Assembly (NCBI RefSeq): GCF_027853335.1
Contig: NZ_JAFEUS010000002.1
Span: forward strand, 2,712,514 to 2,776,513
Direction of reading: 5' to 3'
Source: Leucobacter sp. UCMA 4100
GTDB lineage: Bacteria; Actinomycetota; Actinomycetes; Actinomycetales; Microbacteriaceae
Length of the DNA: 64,000 nucleotides
Shown here: positions 44,101 to 53,313 of the stretch, piece after piece
How positions within the stretch are numbered: the first letter of the stretch is position 1
Layout of the letters: the number at the start of each line of letters is the position of its first letter
Notes under the pieces: generated by a model
The model's database searches: none
Told to the model about the DNA's origin: nothing
The model's input: the letters and a program-made list of their open reading frames with translations, nothing else
Made by a program: the position numbers and the translations under genes

Positions 44101-46059
44101 GTGGCAGATGGCTTTTCGCTGTTCACCGACCGTTCCGTCGTCGCTATGCGCGTCGACGGCGAGCTGAAAGATCTCGCCGCAACGGTCGAAGAGGGGCAGA
44201 CGGCCACGCCCGTCACAATCGATTCACCCGACGGGCTCGACATTCTGCGCCACTCCGCGGCGCACGTGCTCGCGCAGGCGGTGCAGCGCATTAATCCCGA
44301 AACCGAACTCGGCATCGGGCCTCCCATCACCGATGGTTTCTACTACGACTTTGACCCGGCCGAGGCTTTTACCCCCGAAGATCTCAAAGAGATCTCGAAG
44401 GAAATGCAAAAGATCATCAAGCAGGGCCAGCGCTTCGTGCGTCGCGTCGTGAGCGAAGATGAGGCCCGTGCCGAGCTTGCGAACGAGCCGTACAAGCTCG
44501 AGCTCATCGGGCTCAAGGGCGGTGGCGACGATAACGAGAGCGTTGAGGTCGGCGGGGCTGAGCTCACGATCTACGACAATGTCGACCCGAAAACCGGCGA
44601 GGTCTGCTGGAAAGACCTGTGCCGCGGGCCGCACCTTCCTAACACCCGCATGATCGGCAACGGCTGGGCGCTCATGCGCGTCGCCGGCGCGTACTGGCGC
44701 GGTAGCGAAGCAAACCCGATGCTGCAGCGCATCTACGGCACCGCTTGGCCGACGAAAGACGAGCTGCGTGAGTATCAGACTCGCCTTGAGGAGGCCGCGA
44801 AGCGCGACCACCGTAAGCTTGGCGCAGAACTCGATCTCTTCTCGTTCCCCGATGAAATTGGATCAGGGCTCGCGGTGTTCCACCCCAAGGGCGGCATCAT
44901 TCGCCACGAGATTGAAAACTTCATGCGCGATGAGCTGCTGAAGAACGGCTACGAGGTCGTCAACAGCCCACACATCACCAAGGGAACGCTCTTCGAGACG
45001 AGCCAGCACCTCAACTGGTACAAAGACGGTATGTTCCCGGCGATGCACCTCGATCACGTCGAAGACGACGAGGGCAACATCGTTAAGCCGGGGCAGGACT
45101 ACTACCTGAAGCCCATGAACTGCCCGTTCCACAACCTCATCTTCCGTGCGCGTTCGCGCTCGTACCGTGAGTTGCCGCTGCGCCTTGCAGAGTTCGGGAC
45201 CGTGTACCGCTATGAGAAGAGCGGCACGCTCGCGGGGCTCACCCGCGTGCGCGGCCTTACGCAGGACGACGCGCACATCTACGTGACCGACGAGCAGGTG
45301 AAAGACGAGATCAAACGCCAGCTTGAGTTTGTCTTTGCGACGCTTCGGGCCTACGGACTCGACGACTTCTACCTCGAGCTCTCAACGCGTGACCCCGAAA
45401 AGTCTGTCGGCACCGATGACCAGTGGGCAGAGGCAGAGCAGACGCTGCGCGAGGTCGGCAACGAATCGGGTCTTGAACTCGTCGACGATCCTGCAGGCGC
45501 CGCGTTCTACGGCCCGAAGATCTCGGTCCAGGCGCGCGACGCGATCGGCCGCACCTGGCAGCTCTCTACCGTGCAGCTCGACTTCAACCAGCCCGCGCTG
45601 TTTGAACTCGAGTACGCCGCGGCAGACGGGACGCGCAAGCAGCCGGTCATGATCCACCGCGCCCTGCTCGGCTCGATCGAACGCTTCTTCGCGATTCTGC
45701 TTGAGCACTACGCTGGAGCGTTCCCGGTGTGGCTCTCGCCAACCCAGGTTGTCGGCATTCCCGTGGCTGAAGAGTACGGCGAGTACCTCGACGGGGTCAT
45801 CGAGCAGCTGCGCGCCGAGGGCGTGCGTGCCGAGGTCGACCACAGCGATGATCGCATGCAGAAGAAGATTCGCAATCACACGAAGGCGAAGACCCCGATT
45901 CAGCTCATCGCCGGTGAGCAGGATCGCGGTGCTGGCACGGTGAGCTTCCGCTTCCGTGACGGGTCACAGCTCAATGGTGTGCCGGTCGCCGAGGCGGTCG
46001 AGCGCATTCGCGTCGCGATTCGTGACAAGGAGCAGGTGAACACCGCATGGCAGGAGTAG
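44101..46059 (+). CDS. thrS: Threonyl-tRNA synthetase
   Basis: Class II synthetase charging tRNA-Thr. The 652 residues have a TGS domain, an editing domain ([14 protein letters not shown], with HxxxH, and GFYYDFD), class II motif 2 ([21 protein letters not shown]), zinc ligand Cys in KPMNCPFHN, motif 3 ([19 protein letters not shown]) and the anticodon-binding domain. The GTG at 44101 follows AAGGAGC; the in-frame ATG at 44059 has no ribosome site. No T-box leader is visible. Confidence 0.96.
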   Translation: MADGFSLFTDRSVVAMRVDGELKDLAATVEEGQTATPVTIDSPDGLDILRHSAAHVLAQAVQRINPETELGIGPPITDGFYYDFDPAEAFTPEDLKEISKEMQKIIKQGQRFVRRVVSEDEARAELANEPYKLELIGLKGGGDDNESVEVGGAELTIYDNVDPKTGEVCWKDLCRGPHLPNTRMIGNGWALMRVAGAYWRGSEANPMLQRIYGTAWPTKDELREYQTRLEEAAKRDHRKLGAELDLFSFPDEIGSGLAVFHPKGGIIRHEIENFMRDELLKNGYEVVNSPHITKGTLFETSQHLNWYKDGMFPAMHLDHVEDDEGNIVKPGQDYYLKPMNCPFHNLIFRARSRSYRELPLRLAEFGTVYRYEKSGTLAGLTRVRGLTQDDAHIYVTDEQVKDEIKRQLEFVFATLRAYGLDDFYLELSTRDPEKSVGTDDQWAEAEQTLREVGNESGLELVDDPAGAAFYGPKISVQARDAIGRTWQLSTVQLDFNQPALFELEYAAADGTRKQPVMIHRALLGSIERFFAILLEHYAGAFPVWLSPTQVVGIPVAEEYGEYLDGVIEQLRAEGVRAEVDHSDDRMQKKIRNHTKAKTPIQLIAGEQDRGAGTVSFRFRDGSQLNGVPVAEAVERIRVAIRDKEQVNTAWQE

Positions 46060-46064
46060 ACGGC

Positions 46065-46604
46065 ATGCATGGCGTCGAAAGCGCGGCGCACCTCGCCGGG
46101 GTTCCCGATTCGTTCCAGCGTCTCTGGACCCCGCACCGGCTCGTGTACGTGCAAGACACGACGCAGCCAGAGGAAGACACGTGCCCGTTTTGCAAGGGGC
46201 CCGAAATGAGCGATGAAGACGCGCTCATCGTGGCGAGAGGTGAGCATGCCTACGTGCTGCTGAACCTCTTCCCGTACAACACGGGGCACCTCCTCGTGTG
46301 CCCGTACCGGCATATCTCGACCTACGATCTCGCGACTCCCGAAGAGGTCGCCGAGATCGGCTCGCTCACGCAAACGGCGATGCGGGTCGTGAAGCAGGTC
46401 TCGCACAACGACGGTTTCAACATCGGAATGAATCAGGGGGTGGCCGCGGGCGCAGGAATCGCGGCACACCTGCACCAGCACATCGTGCCTCGGTGGGCGC
46501 AAGACGCCAATTTCTTCCCGATCATTGGGCAGACGAAAGCGCTGCCAAAACTGCTCGGCGACACGCGGCGAGAAATCGCAGAAGCGTGGCCTGAGCTACC
46601 CTAG
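46065..46604 (+). CDS. HIT domain protein (Ap4A phosphorylase-like)
   Basis: A histidine-triad nucleotide hydrolase or transferase. The 179 residues include VPDSFQRLWTPHR, a zinc-type CPFC near residue 42, LNLFPYNTGHLLVCPYRH and the triad HLHQHIVPRW. Actinobacterial homologues next to thrS act on diadenosine polyphosphates. The ATG at 46065 follows AGGAG with 8-nt spacing; an ATG at 46047 overlaps thrS and has poorer spacing. Confidence 0.88.
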   Translation: MHGVESAAHLAGVPDSFQRLWTPHRLVYVQDTTQPEEDTCPFCKGPEMSDEDALIVARGEHAYVLLNLFPYNTGHLLVCPYRHISTYDLATPEEVAEIGSLTQTAMRVVKQVSHNDGFNIGMNQGVAAGAGIAAHLHQHIVPRWAQDANFFPIIGQTKALPKLLGDTRREIAEAWPELP

Positions 46605-46641
46605 TTAATACATCCGTACATCTCGAGAAAGAGGACGTACC

Positions 46642-47406
46642 GTGGCAGGTCACTCAAAATGGGCGACAACGAAGCATAAAAAGGCCATCATCGACGCCAA
46701 GCGCGCGAAGGCCTTCGCCAAGCACATTAAGGCGATCGAGGTCGCTGCCCGCATCGGCGGGCCAGACGAATCAGGCAACCCGGCTCTCGCCGAGGTCGTG
46801 CACAAGGCGAAAAAGAACTCGGTTCCCGGCGATAACATTCAGCGTGCCATCAAGCGCGGCGCTGGCCTCACCGGCGACTCGGTTGAATATCAGACCATCA
46901 TGTACGAAGGCTACGGTCCCGGGGGAGTCGCGATTCTCGTCGAGTGCCTCACCGACAACAAGAACCGCTCGGCAACCGAGGTGCGCACCGCGATGACTCG
47001 CAACCACGGCACCATGGCCGACCCGGGCAGTGTCGCCTACAACTTCGAGCGCAAGGGCGTCATCGAGGTTCCCGCCGAGGGCACCAGCGAAGACGACATT
47101 CTTATGGCCGTGCTCGACGCGGGCGCCGAAGAGGTCACCCCGGCTCCCAACGGAGAGTTCTTTGAGGTCATCGTCGACACCGCGCAGCTGAACGCCGCTC
47201 GCACCGCACTCGTCGACTCGGGCATCGAATACGACTCGGCCGAGTCGCAGTTCGTGCCGAACCTCAAGGTCGATATTGACCTCGAGGTCGCGAAGAAGAT
47301 GTTCCAGCTCATCGACGCGCTCGAAGATAGCGACGACGTGCAGAACGTCTACGCCAACTTCGACCTCTCAGCTGAGGTGCAAGAGCAGCTCGCAAACGAA
47401 GAGTAA
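46642..47406 (+). CDS. yebC: YebC/PmpR family protein
   Basis: A 254-residue member of the YebC family, variously a transcription factor or a ribosome-associated factor helping translate proline runs. [20 protein letters not shown] at the start, the middle [19 protein letters not shown] and the end match the family. GTG start behind GAGGACG. It is followed by ruvC after 12 bp, the usual order. Confidence 0.94.
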   Translation: MAGHSKWATTKHKKAIIDAKRAKAFAKHIKAIEVAARIGGPDESGNPALAEVVHKAKKNSVPGDNIQRAIKRGAGLTGDSVEYQTIMYEGYGPGGVAILVECLTDNKNRSATEVRTAMTRNHGTMADPGSVAYNFERKGVIEVPAEGTSEDDILMAVLDAGAEEVTPAPNGEFFEVIVDTAQLNAARTALVDSGIEYDSAESQFVPNLKVDIDLEVAKKMFQLIDALEDSDDVQNVYANFDLSAEVQEQLANEE

Positions 47407-47418
47407 GCACTCTTCACC

Positions 47419-48030
47419 GTGCGCATTCTGGGTATTGATCCCGGCCTCACCAGGTGTGGGGTCGGGATCATTCACGTTTCAGCGCGCCGCCAGCTCTCGT
47501 TCGAGCACGTCGAGGTGCTGCGTTCAGCGCCTGACGCGCCCTTGCCGAGCCGCCTCGCGTTGCTCGGTACGGGCCTCGAAGCAATCATCACGCGGGGCGA
47601 TGTTGACGCCGTGTCACTCGAGCGCGTTTTCGCCCAGCAAAACCTGCCGAGCGTCATGGGCGTCGCCCAAATCTCGGGCATCGTCATGTTCCTTGCCGAG
47701 CGCGCCGGCGTTCCCGTGACGCTCTACACCCCAAACGAGGTGAAGTCGCGCGTGACCGGCTATGGCGCCGCCGACAAGAGCCAGGTCACCAACATGGTCA
47801 TGAAGCACCTCGGCCTTAAGACGCCCCCGAAACCGGCAGACGCGGCAGACGCCCTGGCCCTCGCCATCACCCACGCTCTCTCGACGCCGTACGCTGGTCG
47901 CAAGACGACCCCGCTTGGCTCGGCAATCGCGGCTGGGGCCGCTGCCGCGACCGGCCCACGCGGCGGATCGGCCACGACTCCCGCGCAGGAAGCGTGGCTC
48001 GCGGCCGAGCGCGCGGCGAAGCGGCGGTAG
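47419..48030 (+). CDS. ruvC: Holliday junction resolvase RuvC
   Basis: Cuts Holliday junctions in homologous recombination, normally with RuvAB. The 203 residues start at a GTG (RILGIDPGLTRCG), with catalytic Asp7, Glu in VSLERVF and the Asp pair in KPADAADALALA. The C-terminal 30 residues are Ala/Gly-rich and longer than in E. coli. ruvA and ruvB are not downstream; a palindrome and non-coding DNA follow. Confidence 0.95.
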   Translation: MRILGIDPGLTRCGVGIIHVSARRQLSFEHVEVLRSAPDAPLPSRLALLGTGLEAIITRGDVDAVSLERVFAQQNLPSVMGVAQISGIVMFLAERAGVPVTLYTPNEVKSRVTGYGAADKSQVTNMVMKHLGLKTPPKPADAADALALAITHALSTPYAGRKTTPLGSAIAAGAAAATGPRGGSATTPAQEAWLAAERAAKRR

Positions 48031-48335
48031 CGGGTCTCGCGACCCGGTCGTCGACTGTGCCTTGCGCAATCCACTTGACGAAAAGCAGGGTGTTTTCGCG
48101 CCACAACCCTGCTTTTCGTCAAGTAGACGGCAAAAGTGCTGCTGTACGTCGAGCATCGCCGGGTTCCGGAAGCCCGCAACGGTTCTCCCCGAGCACCGGC
48201 ACAGCGAGAAGGCCGCGCTACCGCGACCTGCACTGGCTTATCGCGACCGGCGCCGACCTTCCGCGCCGCTGTAAGTCTGCCGACCTTCCGCGCTACCGTG
48301 AGCTCCGCCGACCGACCGCGACCGGCACCGCGCTA
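48031..48335. other. Gene-free region after ruvC with palindrome and imperfect repeats
   Basis: 305 bp without a convincing gene. It starts with palindrome A copy 3 (48073-48124), followed by GC-rich imperfect repeats: GCCGACCTTCCGCGC occurs at 48252-48266 and again at 48279-48293, with related CGCGCTACCG and CGCGACCGG strings around it. Confidence 0.6.
48073..48124. repeat. Palindrome family A, copy 3
   Basis: Perfect 19-bp arms, ACTTGACGAAAAGCAGGGT (48073-48091) and its complement (48106-48124), separated by 14 bp. It shares its arm sequence with the two copies at 30.3-30.5 kb. Confidence 0.88.
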
Positions 48336-49202
48336 TCACGACCGGCGGCGGCCCCAGCGCGAGCGGCGCCGTGGCTGCCGGGCGCGGCTGCGGCTTTGGG
48401 CGCGGCTGGAACCGGGGCGGGGGCTCGCGGGGCGATCCGCTGCGGTTTCGGGTTGCTCGTCGTCGGCGAGAGCGAGGCGGCTCAACTCGTCGATGTCAAT
48501 GACGCCGGTGCGAAGCGCCTCGATGGTTTCGGTTACCTCGCGCATCTGGCGCTGGCGGCGCTGCTTGATGGCGCGCTGTTCGGGCAGACTCCAGCCGAAG
48601 CGCACCGCGAGTAGGCGCACGAGGGTCGTGACGACGACACAGACGATCCCAGCGATGGCGACGCTGGCTCCGAGTAGGAGCGAGACGATGATGCTGACGC
48701 TGCCCGCGAGCGCGGCGATGGCGTAGAGCGAGCCGACCTGCAAGACCGAGATCGGGATGTTCAGTAAGAGGTCGCGCAGTACGCCGCCTCCGACTGCGGC
48801 GAGGGTTCCGACGAAGAGGGAGGGCACGACGGGAAGGCCCGCTGCGAGGGCCTTGGTGGTTCCGAGGGCCGCGTACATACCGATCGAGAGTGCGTCGAGC
48901 AAGGTGATGAGCCCGTCGACGCGCATGAACAGCTGGTTGAGTAGCATGCCGATGAACGACCCGAGCACGGCCACGAGCAGGTACCAGTTCGATTGGAGGG
49001 CCGCCGGGGTGACGCCGAGCATGATGTCACGCAGGAGGCCTCCGCCGAGGCCGGCGACCGTGCCGATGATCGACACGCCGAGCAAATCAATGCGCTTGAA
49101 GCCCGCGGCAAACATGGCGCCCTGAATGCTGCCGAGCGTGACCGCCGAGAGGTCGAGCGAGAGCGGGAGCTGGAACGCGTCGACCGCGGCAAAAGCTTGC
49201 AC
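48336..49202 (-). CDS. TRIC-type cation channel family protein (formerly UPF0126)
   Basis: A 288-residue membrane protein with two repeated halves, each with the glycine-rich motif of TRIC channels: GTVAGLGGGLLRDIMLG and GTLAAVGGGVLRDLLLN. About seven hydrophobic helices end near residue 200; the tail is long, polar and very Arg-rich (RQPRRRSRWGRRRS). TRIC proteins conduct monovalent cations. GTG start at 49202; frames open further upstream overlap recO and were rejected. Divergent from recO by 63 bp. Confidence 0.88.
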   Translation of the reverse strand: MQAFAAVDAFQLPLSLDLSAVTLGSIQGAMFAAGFKRIDLLGVSIIGTVAGLGGGLLRDIMLGVTPAALQSNWYLLVAVLGSFIGMLLNQLFMRVDGLITLLDALSIGMYAALGTTKALAAGLPVVPSLFVGTLAAVGGGVLRDLLLNIPISVLQVGSLYAIAALAGSVSIIVSLLLGASVAIAGIVCVVVTTLVRLLAVRFGWSLPEQRAIKQRRQRQMREVTETIEALRTGVIDIDELSRLALADDEQPETAADRPASPRPGSSRAQSRSRARQPRRRSRWGRRRS

Positions 49203-49265
49203 AGGGGCCTTCTTTCGGGCGCTTGGGTTCGGCGCTTTACCAACCGAATGAGAGATACTTTTCGT

Positions 49266-49997
49266 ATGGCAGTTTACCGCGATCAGGGAATCGTGCTGAG
49301 AACGCACAAGCTCGGCGAGGCCGATCGCATCATCACGATGTTTTTGCGCGAGCGAGGGGTCACGCGGCTCGTCGCGAAGGGGGTGCGCAAAACCTCGTCG
49401 AAGTTTGGTGGGCGGCTCGAACCCTTCATGCTCGTCGATATTCAGGCGTACGAGGGCCGCTCGCTCGACACGATCACGCAGGTGGTGACGTTGCAGGCCT
49501 ATACGCAGGCGCTGGCGCACGACTACGACCGCTACAGCATCGGCAGCATTCTCGTTGAGACGAGCGAGAAGCTCGCTGAAGACGGGGGAGGGCGGGCCCA
49601 CTTTAACCTGCTGCTCGGCGCCCTGCGAACGCTCGCTGAGGGCGAGATCGATCCGGAGCTCGTGCGCGACGCGTACCTCATTCGCGCGATTGCGCTGTCG
49701 GGCTGGGCCGCTGGCTTCGTCGACTGCGTCGTGTGCGAGGCGCCCGGCCCACACCAGCGACTCTCGGTGCAGCACGGTGGGGTGCTGTGTGAACGCTGCG
49801 GCGAAGCCGGCATCATGCGGGTCACGCAAGAAACCCCTGAGCTGCTCGCGGCACTCTTCTCTGGAGACTGGCCGACCGCGATCGCGGCGGGCGATCGAGC
49901 GAGAAAAGAGGCGGCGAGCTTTGCAGCGTCGTATACTCAATGGCATCTTGAACGCGGCCTCAAATCAATGCGGATCGCTTCGCACTCACAACGGTAG
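49266..49997 (+). CDS. recO: DNA repair protein RecO
   Basis: Recombination mediator that helps load RecA with RecR. The 243 residues start MAVYRDQGIVLRTHKLGEAD, an OB-fold start typical of RecO, and include CVVCEAPG ... CERCGE, a four-Cys zinc site in the helical C-terminal half. The start at 49266 follows a GATACT -10-like sequence by 6 nt and lacks a ribosome site. First gene of the recO-uppS-dusB-dgt run. Confidence 0.93.
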   Translation: MAVYRDQGIVLRTHKLGEADRIITMFLRERGVTRLVAKGVRKTSSKFGGRLEPFMLVDIQAYEGRSLDTITQVVTLQAYTQALAHDYDRYSIGSILVETSEKLAEDGGGRAHFNLLLGALRTLAEGEIDPELVRDAYLIRAIALSGWAAGFVDCVVCEAPGPHQRLSVQHGGVLCERCGEAGIMRVTQETPELLAALFSGDWPTAIAAGDRARKEAASFAASYTQWHLERGLKSMRIASHSQR

Positions 49998-50012
49998 GAA
50001 TCCCTTTCGCGC

Positions 50013-50855
50013 ATGACAGATCCAGTCACCTCAGTCGCACCGAGCGGCATCGTTCCCCTCGATTGGACGGGGCAGAGCGCCCCGGTGTTTCGCGGGCCTG
50101 CTCCGAAGCACATTGCGATCGTCATGGACGGCAACGGCCGGTGGGCAAATCAGCGCGGTCTGCCGAGGGTTGAGGGCCACAAGGTCGGCGAACAGGCACT
50201 ACTTGACGTCGTGGCTGGGGCGATTCAGGCGGGGGTTAAGCACCTCAGCGTGTATGCCTTCTCGACTGAGAACTGGCGCCGCTCGCCCGACGAGGTGCGT
50301 TTTCTTATGGGCTTCAACCGCGATGTGATGCGCCGCCGCCGCGAACAGCTTCATAGCTGGAACGTGCGCGTGCGCTGGTCCGGTCGGCGACCCAAGCTCT
50401 GGCGCTCGGTCATTAACGAGCTGAAGCACACCGAACGGGTCACCGCGAACAACACCGGTCTCACGCTCACCATGTGCGTAAACTACGGGGGTCGCAACGA
50501 GCTCACCGACGCGGTTCGGGCAATAGCGGCCGAGGTCGAAGCGGGCCGACTCACCTCGAAGGGCATCACCGAGCGTACGATCGAGCGGCACCTGTACGTG
50601 CCTGAGGTTCCGGGCGTTGACCTTTTCATTCGCAGTTCGGGAGAGCAGCGGTTGAGCAATTTTCTTATCTGGCAGTCGTCGTACGCCGAGATGGTCTTTC
50701 TTGATACGCTCTGGCCTGACTTTCGTAGGCACCACCTTTGGGAGGCGATTGACACCTTCCACTCAAGAGATCGGCGTTTTGGCGGGGCCATCGATGGCGC
50801 CCCGAGCCGCGCCCCTCAGTGTTATGGCGCAACGTCTGAGACAATAGACGAGTGA
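50013..50855 (+). CDS. uppS: Isoprenyl transferase (undecaprenyl/decaprenyl diphosphate synthase)
   Basis: Cis-prenyltransferase that elongates farnesyl or similar diphosphate with IPP to make the lipid carrier for cell-wall synthesis; a direct consumer of mevalonate-pathway product. The 280 residues show [20 protein letters not shown] with the catalytic Asp, [26 protein letters not shown] and [16 protein letters not shown]. It overlaps dusB by 4 bp (GTGA). Confidence 0.95.
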   Translation: MTDPVTSVAPSGIVPLDWTGQSAPVFRGPAPKHIAIVMDGNGRWANQRGLPRVEGHKVGEQALLDVVAGAIQAGVKHLSVYAFSTENWRRSPDEVRFLMGFNRDVMRRRREQLHSWNVRVRWSGRRPKLWRSVINELKHTERVTANNTGLTLTMCVNYGGRNELTDAVRAIAAEVEAGRLTSKGITERTIERHLYVPEVPGVDLFIRSSGEQRLSNFLIWQSSYAEMVFLDTLWPDFRRHHLWEAIDTFHSRDRRFGGAIDGAPSRAPQCYGATSETIDE

Positions 50856-52036
50856 AAGAGACTGGAACCCTAGAACCGTTGCGCATCGGCAACCTCACGA
50901 TCGGCTCGCCCATCGTGCTGGCGCCGATGGCGGGCATCACGAACACGGCGTTCAGGAGGCTCTGCCGAGAGTACGGCGAGGGCCTGTACGTGAGCGAAAT
51001 GATCACCTCGCGGGCGCTCGTCGAGCAGACTGACACCTCGCTCAGGCTCATCAAGCACCACGAGAGCGAGACGCCTCGCTCGATTCAGCTGTACGGCGTT
51101 GATCCGCACTATATGGGTGAAGCCGTGCGCTACCTCGTCGAGAACGATCTCGCCGATCACATCGACATGAACTTTGGTTGCCCAGTGCCGAAGGTGACCC
51201 GCAAGGGCGGGGGAGCCGCGCTGCCATGGAAACACGACCTCTTTACGAGCATCGTGAAGGCAGCGGTACGCGAGGCCGGCGACGTTCCTGTCACCGTGAA
51301 GATGCGCAAGGGCATTGACGACGACCACCTGACGTTCCTCGACGCGGCCAAGGCCGCCGAAGACGCCGGCGTCGCGGCGATCGCGCTGCACGGACGAACC
51401 GCCAATCAGCACTACTCGGGAGAGGCCGACTGGGAGTCGATCCGCACCCTCAAAGAGGCGATCACGAGCGTACCGATTCTCGGCAACGGCGACATCTGGT
51501 CGGGAGCCGACGCGGTGCGCATGGTTGAAGAGACCGGCTGCGACGGCGTCGTTGTCGGGCGCGGTTGCCAGGGGCGCCCGTGGCTGTTTGCCGATCTGAA
51601 CGCGGCGTTCCAGGAGCGGGCCGGCATCATCTCGCCAGAAGAGGCGCGCGCTGCTCAGGTGAAGCCACTGCTCGGCGGCGTCATGGACACGATTCGCCGC
51701 CACACCGAACTGCTCATCGAATTCTTTGATGGCGAAGAGCTGCGCGCCTGCCGTGACATTCGCAAGCACATCGCTTGGTACCTCAAGGGGTACGGGGTTG
51801 GCGGCGACGTGCGCCGTTCGCTCGCGGGCGTTGAGACGCTCGAGCACATGGACGAGATCTTCGAGACGATGGATCGCGAGATTCCATACCCTGAAGAGGC
51901 CGCCGAGGGGCCGCGGGGCAGGGCCGGCAGGCCCAAGCGCACCGCGTTGCCCGACGGCTGGCTCGACTCGCGTGAGACGGCCTCGGTCGATTTCACCGAG
52001 CTCGAAGAAGCTGAGAGGGACGACTCAGGTGGCTAA
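50852..52036 (+). CDS. dusB: tRNA-dihydrouridine synthase
   Basis: FMN enzyme reducing specific uridines in tRNA D loops. The 394 residues start [19 protein letters not shown] after a short N-terminus and continue with [29 protein letters not shown] with the catalytic Cys, [31 protein letters not shown] and [14 protein letters not shown] start inside the uppS stop codon overlap. Confidence 0.94.
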   Translation: MKETGTLEPLRIGNLTIGSPIVLAPMAGITNTAFRRLCREYGEGLYVSEMITSRALVEQTDTSLRLIKHHESETPRSIQLYGVDPHYMGEAVRYLVENDLADHIDMNFGCPVPKVTRKGGGAALPWKHDLFTSIVKAAVREAGDVPVTVKMRKGIDDDHLTFLDAAKAAEDAGVAAIALHGRTANQHYSGEADWESIRTLKEAITSVPILGNGDIWSGADAVRMVEETGCDGVVVGRGCQGRPWLFADLNAAFQERAGIISPEEARAAQVKPLLGGVMDTIRRHTELLIEFFDGEELRACRDIRKHIAWYLKGYGVGGDVRRSLAGVETLEHMDEIFETMDREIPYPEEAAEGPRGRAGRPKRTALPDGWLDSRETASVDFTELEEAERDDSGG

Positions 52037-53297
52037 AGCTCAGTACACGGCGCACGACGCCGAGCGGTATCTCGACGAGTCGCACGCGAGCTCGCGCAGC
52101 CCGTTTGTGCGCGATCGGGCGCGCGTGATCCACTCGGGTGGGTGGCGCAGGCTCGCCGCGAAGACGCAGGTGCTGAGCCCGACCGCCGGCATCGACTTCG
52201 CGCGCAACCGCCTCACGCACTCGCTCGAGGTCGCACAGATTGGCCGCGAACTCGCGACGTCGCTCGGCCTTGACGAAGACATCGTCGATACCGCCTGCCT
52301 CGCCCACGACCTTGGGCACCCGCCCTTTGGCCACAACGGTGAGCGCGCCCTCGACCAGTGGATGACGGGCTACGGCGGCTTCGAGGGTAACGCCCAGACG
52401 CTGCGCATTCTCGCAAGGCTCGAGCCCAAGCGCTTCACCGCTGACGGCAAGAGCGTTGGCCTGAACCTCACCCGTGCGACGCTCGACGCGAGCTGCAAGT
52501 ACCCGTGGAGCCTCGACGAGGCTGTCGCGAAGCTCGCGGTGCCGCTCGACCACTCGCCAAAGTTCGGTTACTACGCCGACGACCTGCCGGTGTATGAGTG
52601 GATGCGCGAGGGCGCGACGCCCAGGACGAAGTGCGCTGAGGCTCAGGTCATGGACCTGTCAGACGACATTGCGTACTCGGTGCACGACTTCGAAGACGCC
52701 GTCGTGAGTGGGTTCATCGACCCCGAACTCTTGAGCAGCCGCTCTGGCCACGACAGCCTCATCGAGCAGGTGCGCGAGTGGGCCGGGGAAGACTTCACGA
52801 ACGAGCAGCTCGCGCTCGCGTTTGATCGCATCGCCACGATTGATTCGTGGCTTTCGTCGTGGCGCGGATCGAACCAGGACCACGCGCAACTCAAAAACTT
52901 CACGAGCGATCTCATCGGCCGCTTCGCGCGCGCCTCGATCGATCTCACGCGAGAAGCCGCGGGATCCGCAAATATCGCCCGCTACGGAGCAAACATCGTC
53001 GTGCCACGCCACGTTGAAGAGGAGATCGCGGTGCTCAAGGGCATCGTTGCCGCCTACGTTATGGCTTCCGGGCGACGACAGCCGACGTACCGGCGCCAGC
53101 GGGATCTGCTCGAAGAGCTGCTCACCGTGCTCTGGGAGAGCGGGCCACAGCACCTCGAGGTGCCGTTTCAGCACGAGCTCATCGCCGCCGAGAGCGAGAG
53201 TGCCGCGAGGCGTGTCATCGTCGACCAGGTGGCCTCGTTGACCGACCAAGGAGCGATTGCCTGGCATCAGCGCCTGTGTGTCGCTCCCCTGGTATAG
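52029..53297 (+). CDS. dgt: Deoxyguanosinetriphosphate triphosphohydrolase-like HD protein
   Basis: HD-domain hydrolase removing triphosphate from dNTPs. The 422 residues have RDRARVIHSGGWRRLAAKTQ, first metal His in RLTHSLEVAQIGREL, the HD pair in CLAHDLGHPPFGHNGE and Asp in MDLSDDIAYSVHDFED. The GTG at 52029 lies inside the dusB end (8-bp overlap). The dusB-dgt-dnaG order is conserved in Actinobacteria. Confidence 0.93.
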   Translation: MAKAQYTAHDAERYLDESHASSRSPFVRDRARVIHSGGWRRLAAKTQVLSPTAGIDFARNRLTHSLEVAQIGRELATSLGLDEDIVDTACLAHDLGHPPFGHNGERALDQWMTGYGGFEGNAQTLRILARLEPKRFTADGKSVGLNLTRATLDASCKYPWSLDEAVAKLAVPLDHSPKFGYYADDLPVYEWMREGATPRTKCAEAQVMDLSDDIAYSVHDFEDAVVSGFIDPELLSSRSGHDSLIEQVREWAGEDFTNEQLALAFDRIATIDSWLSSWRGSNQDHAQLKNFTSDLIGRFARASIDLTREAAGSANIARYGANIVVPRHVEEEIAVLKGIVAAYVMASGRRQPTYRRQRDLLEELLTVLWESGPQHLEVPFQHELIAAESESAARRVIVDQVASLTDQGAIAWHQRLCVAPLV

Positions 53298-53300
53298 GGC

Positions 53301-53306
53301 TAAAGT
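53301..53306 (+). promoter_or_regulatory. Leaderless -10 box for dnaG
   Basis: TAAAGT ends 7 nt before the ATG at 53314 and lies just past the dgt stop, suggesting dnaG has its own leaderless promoter. Confidence 0.45.
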
Positions 53307-53313
53307 ATTCTGC

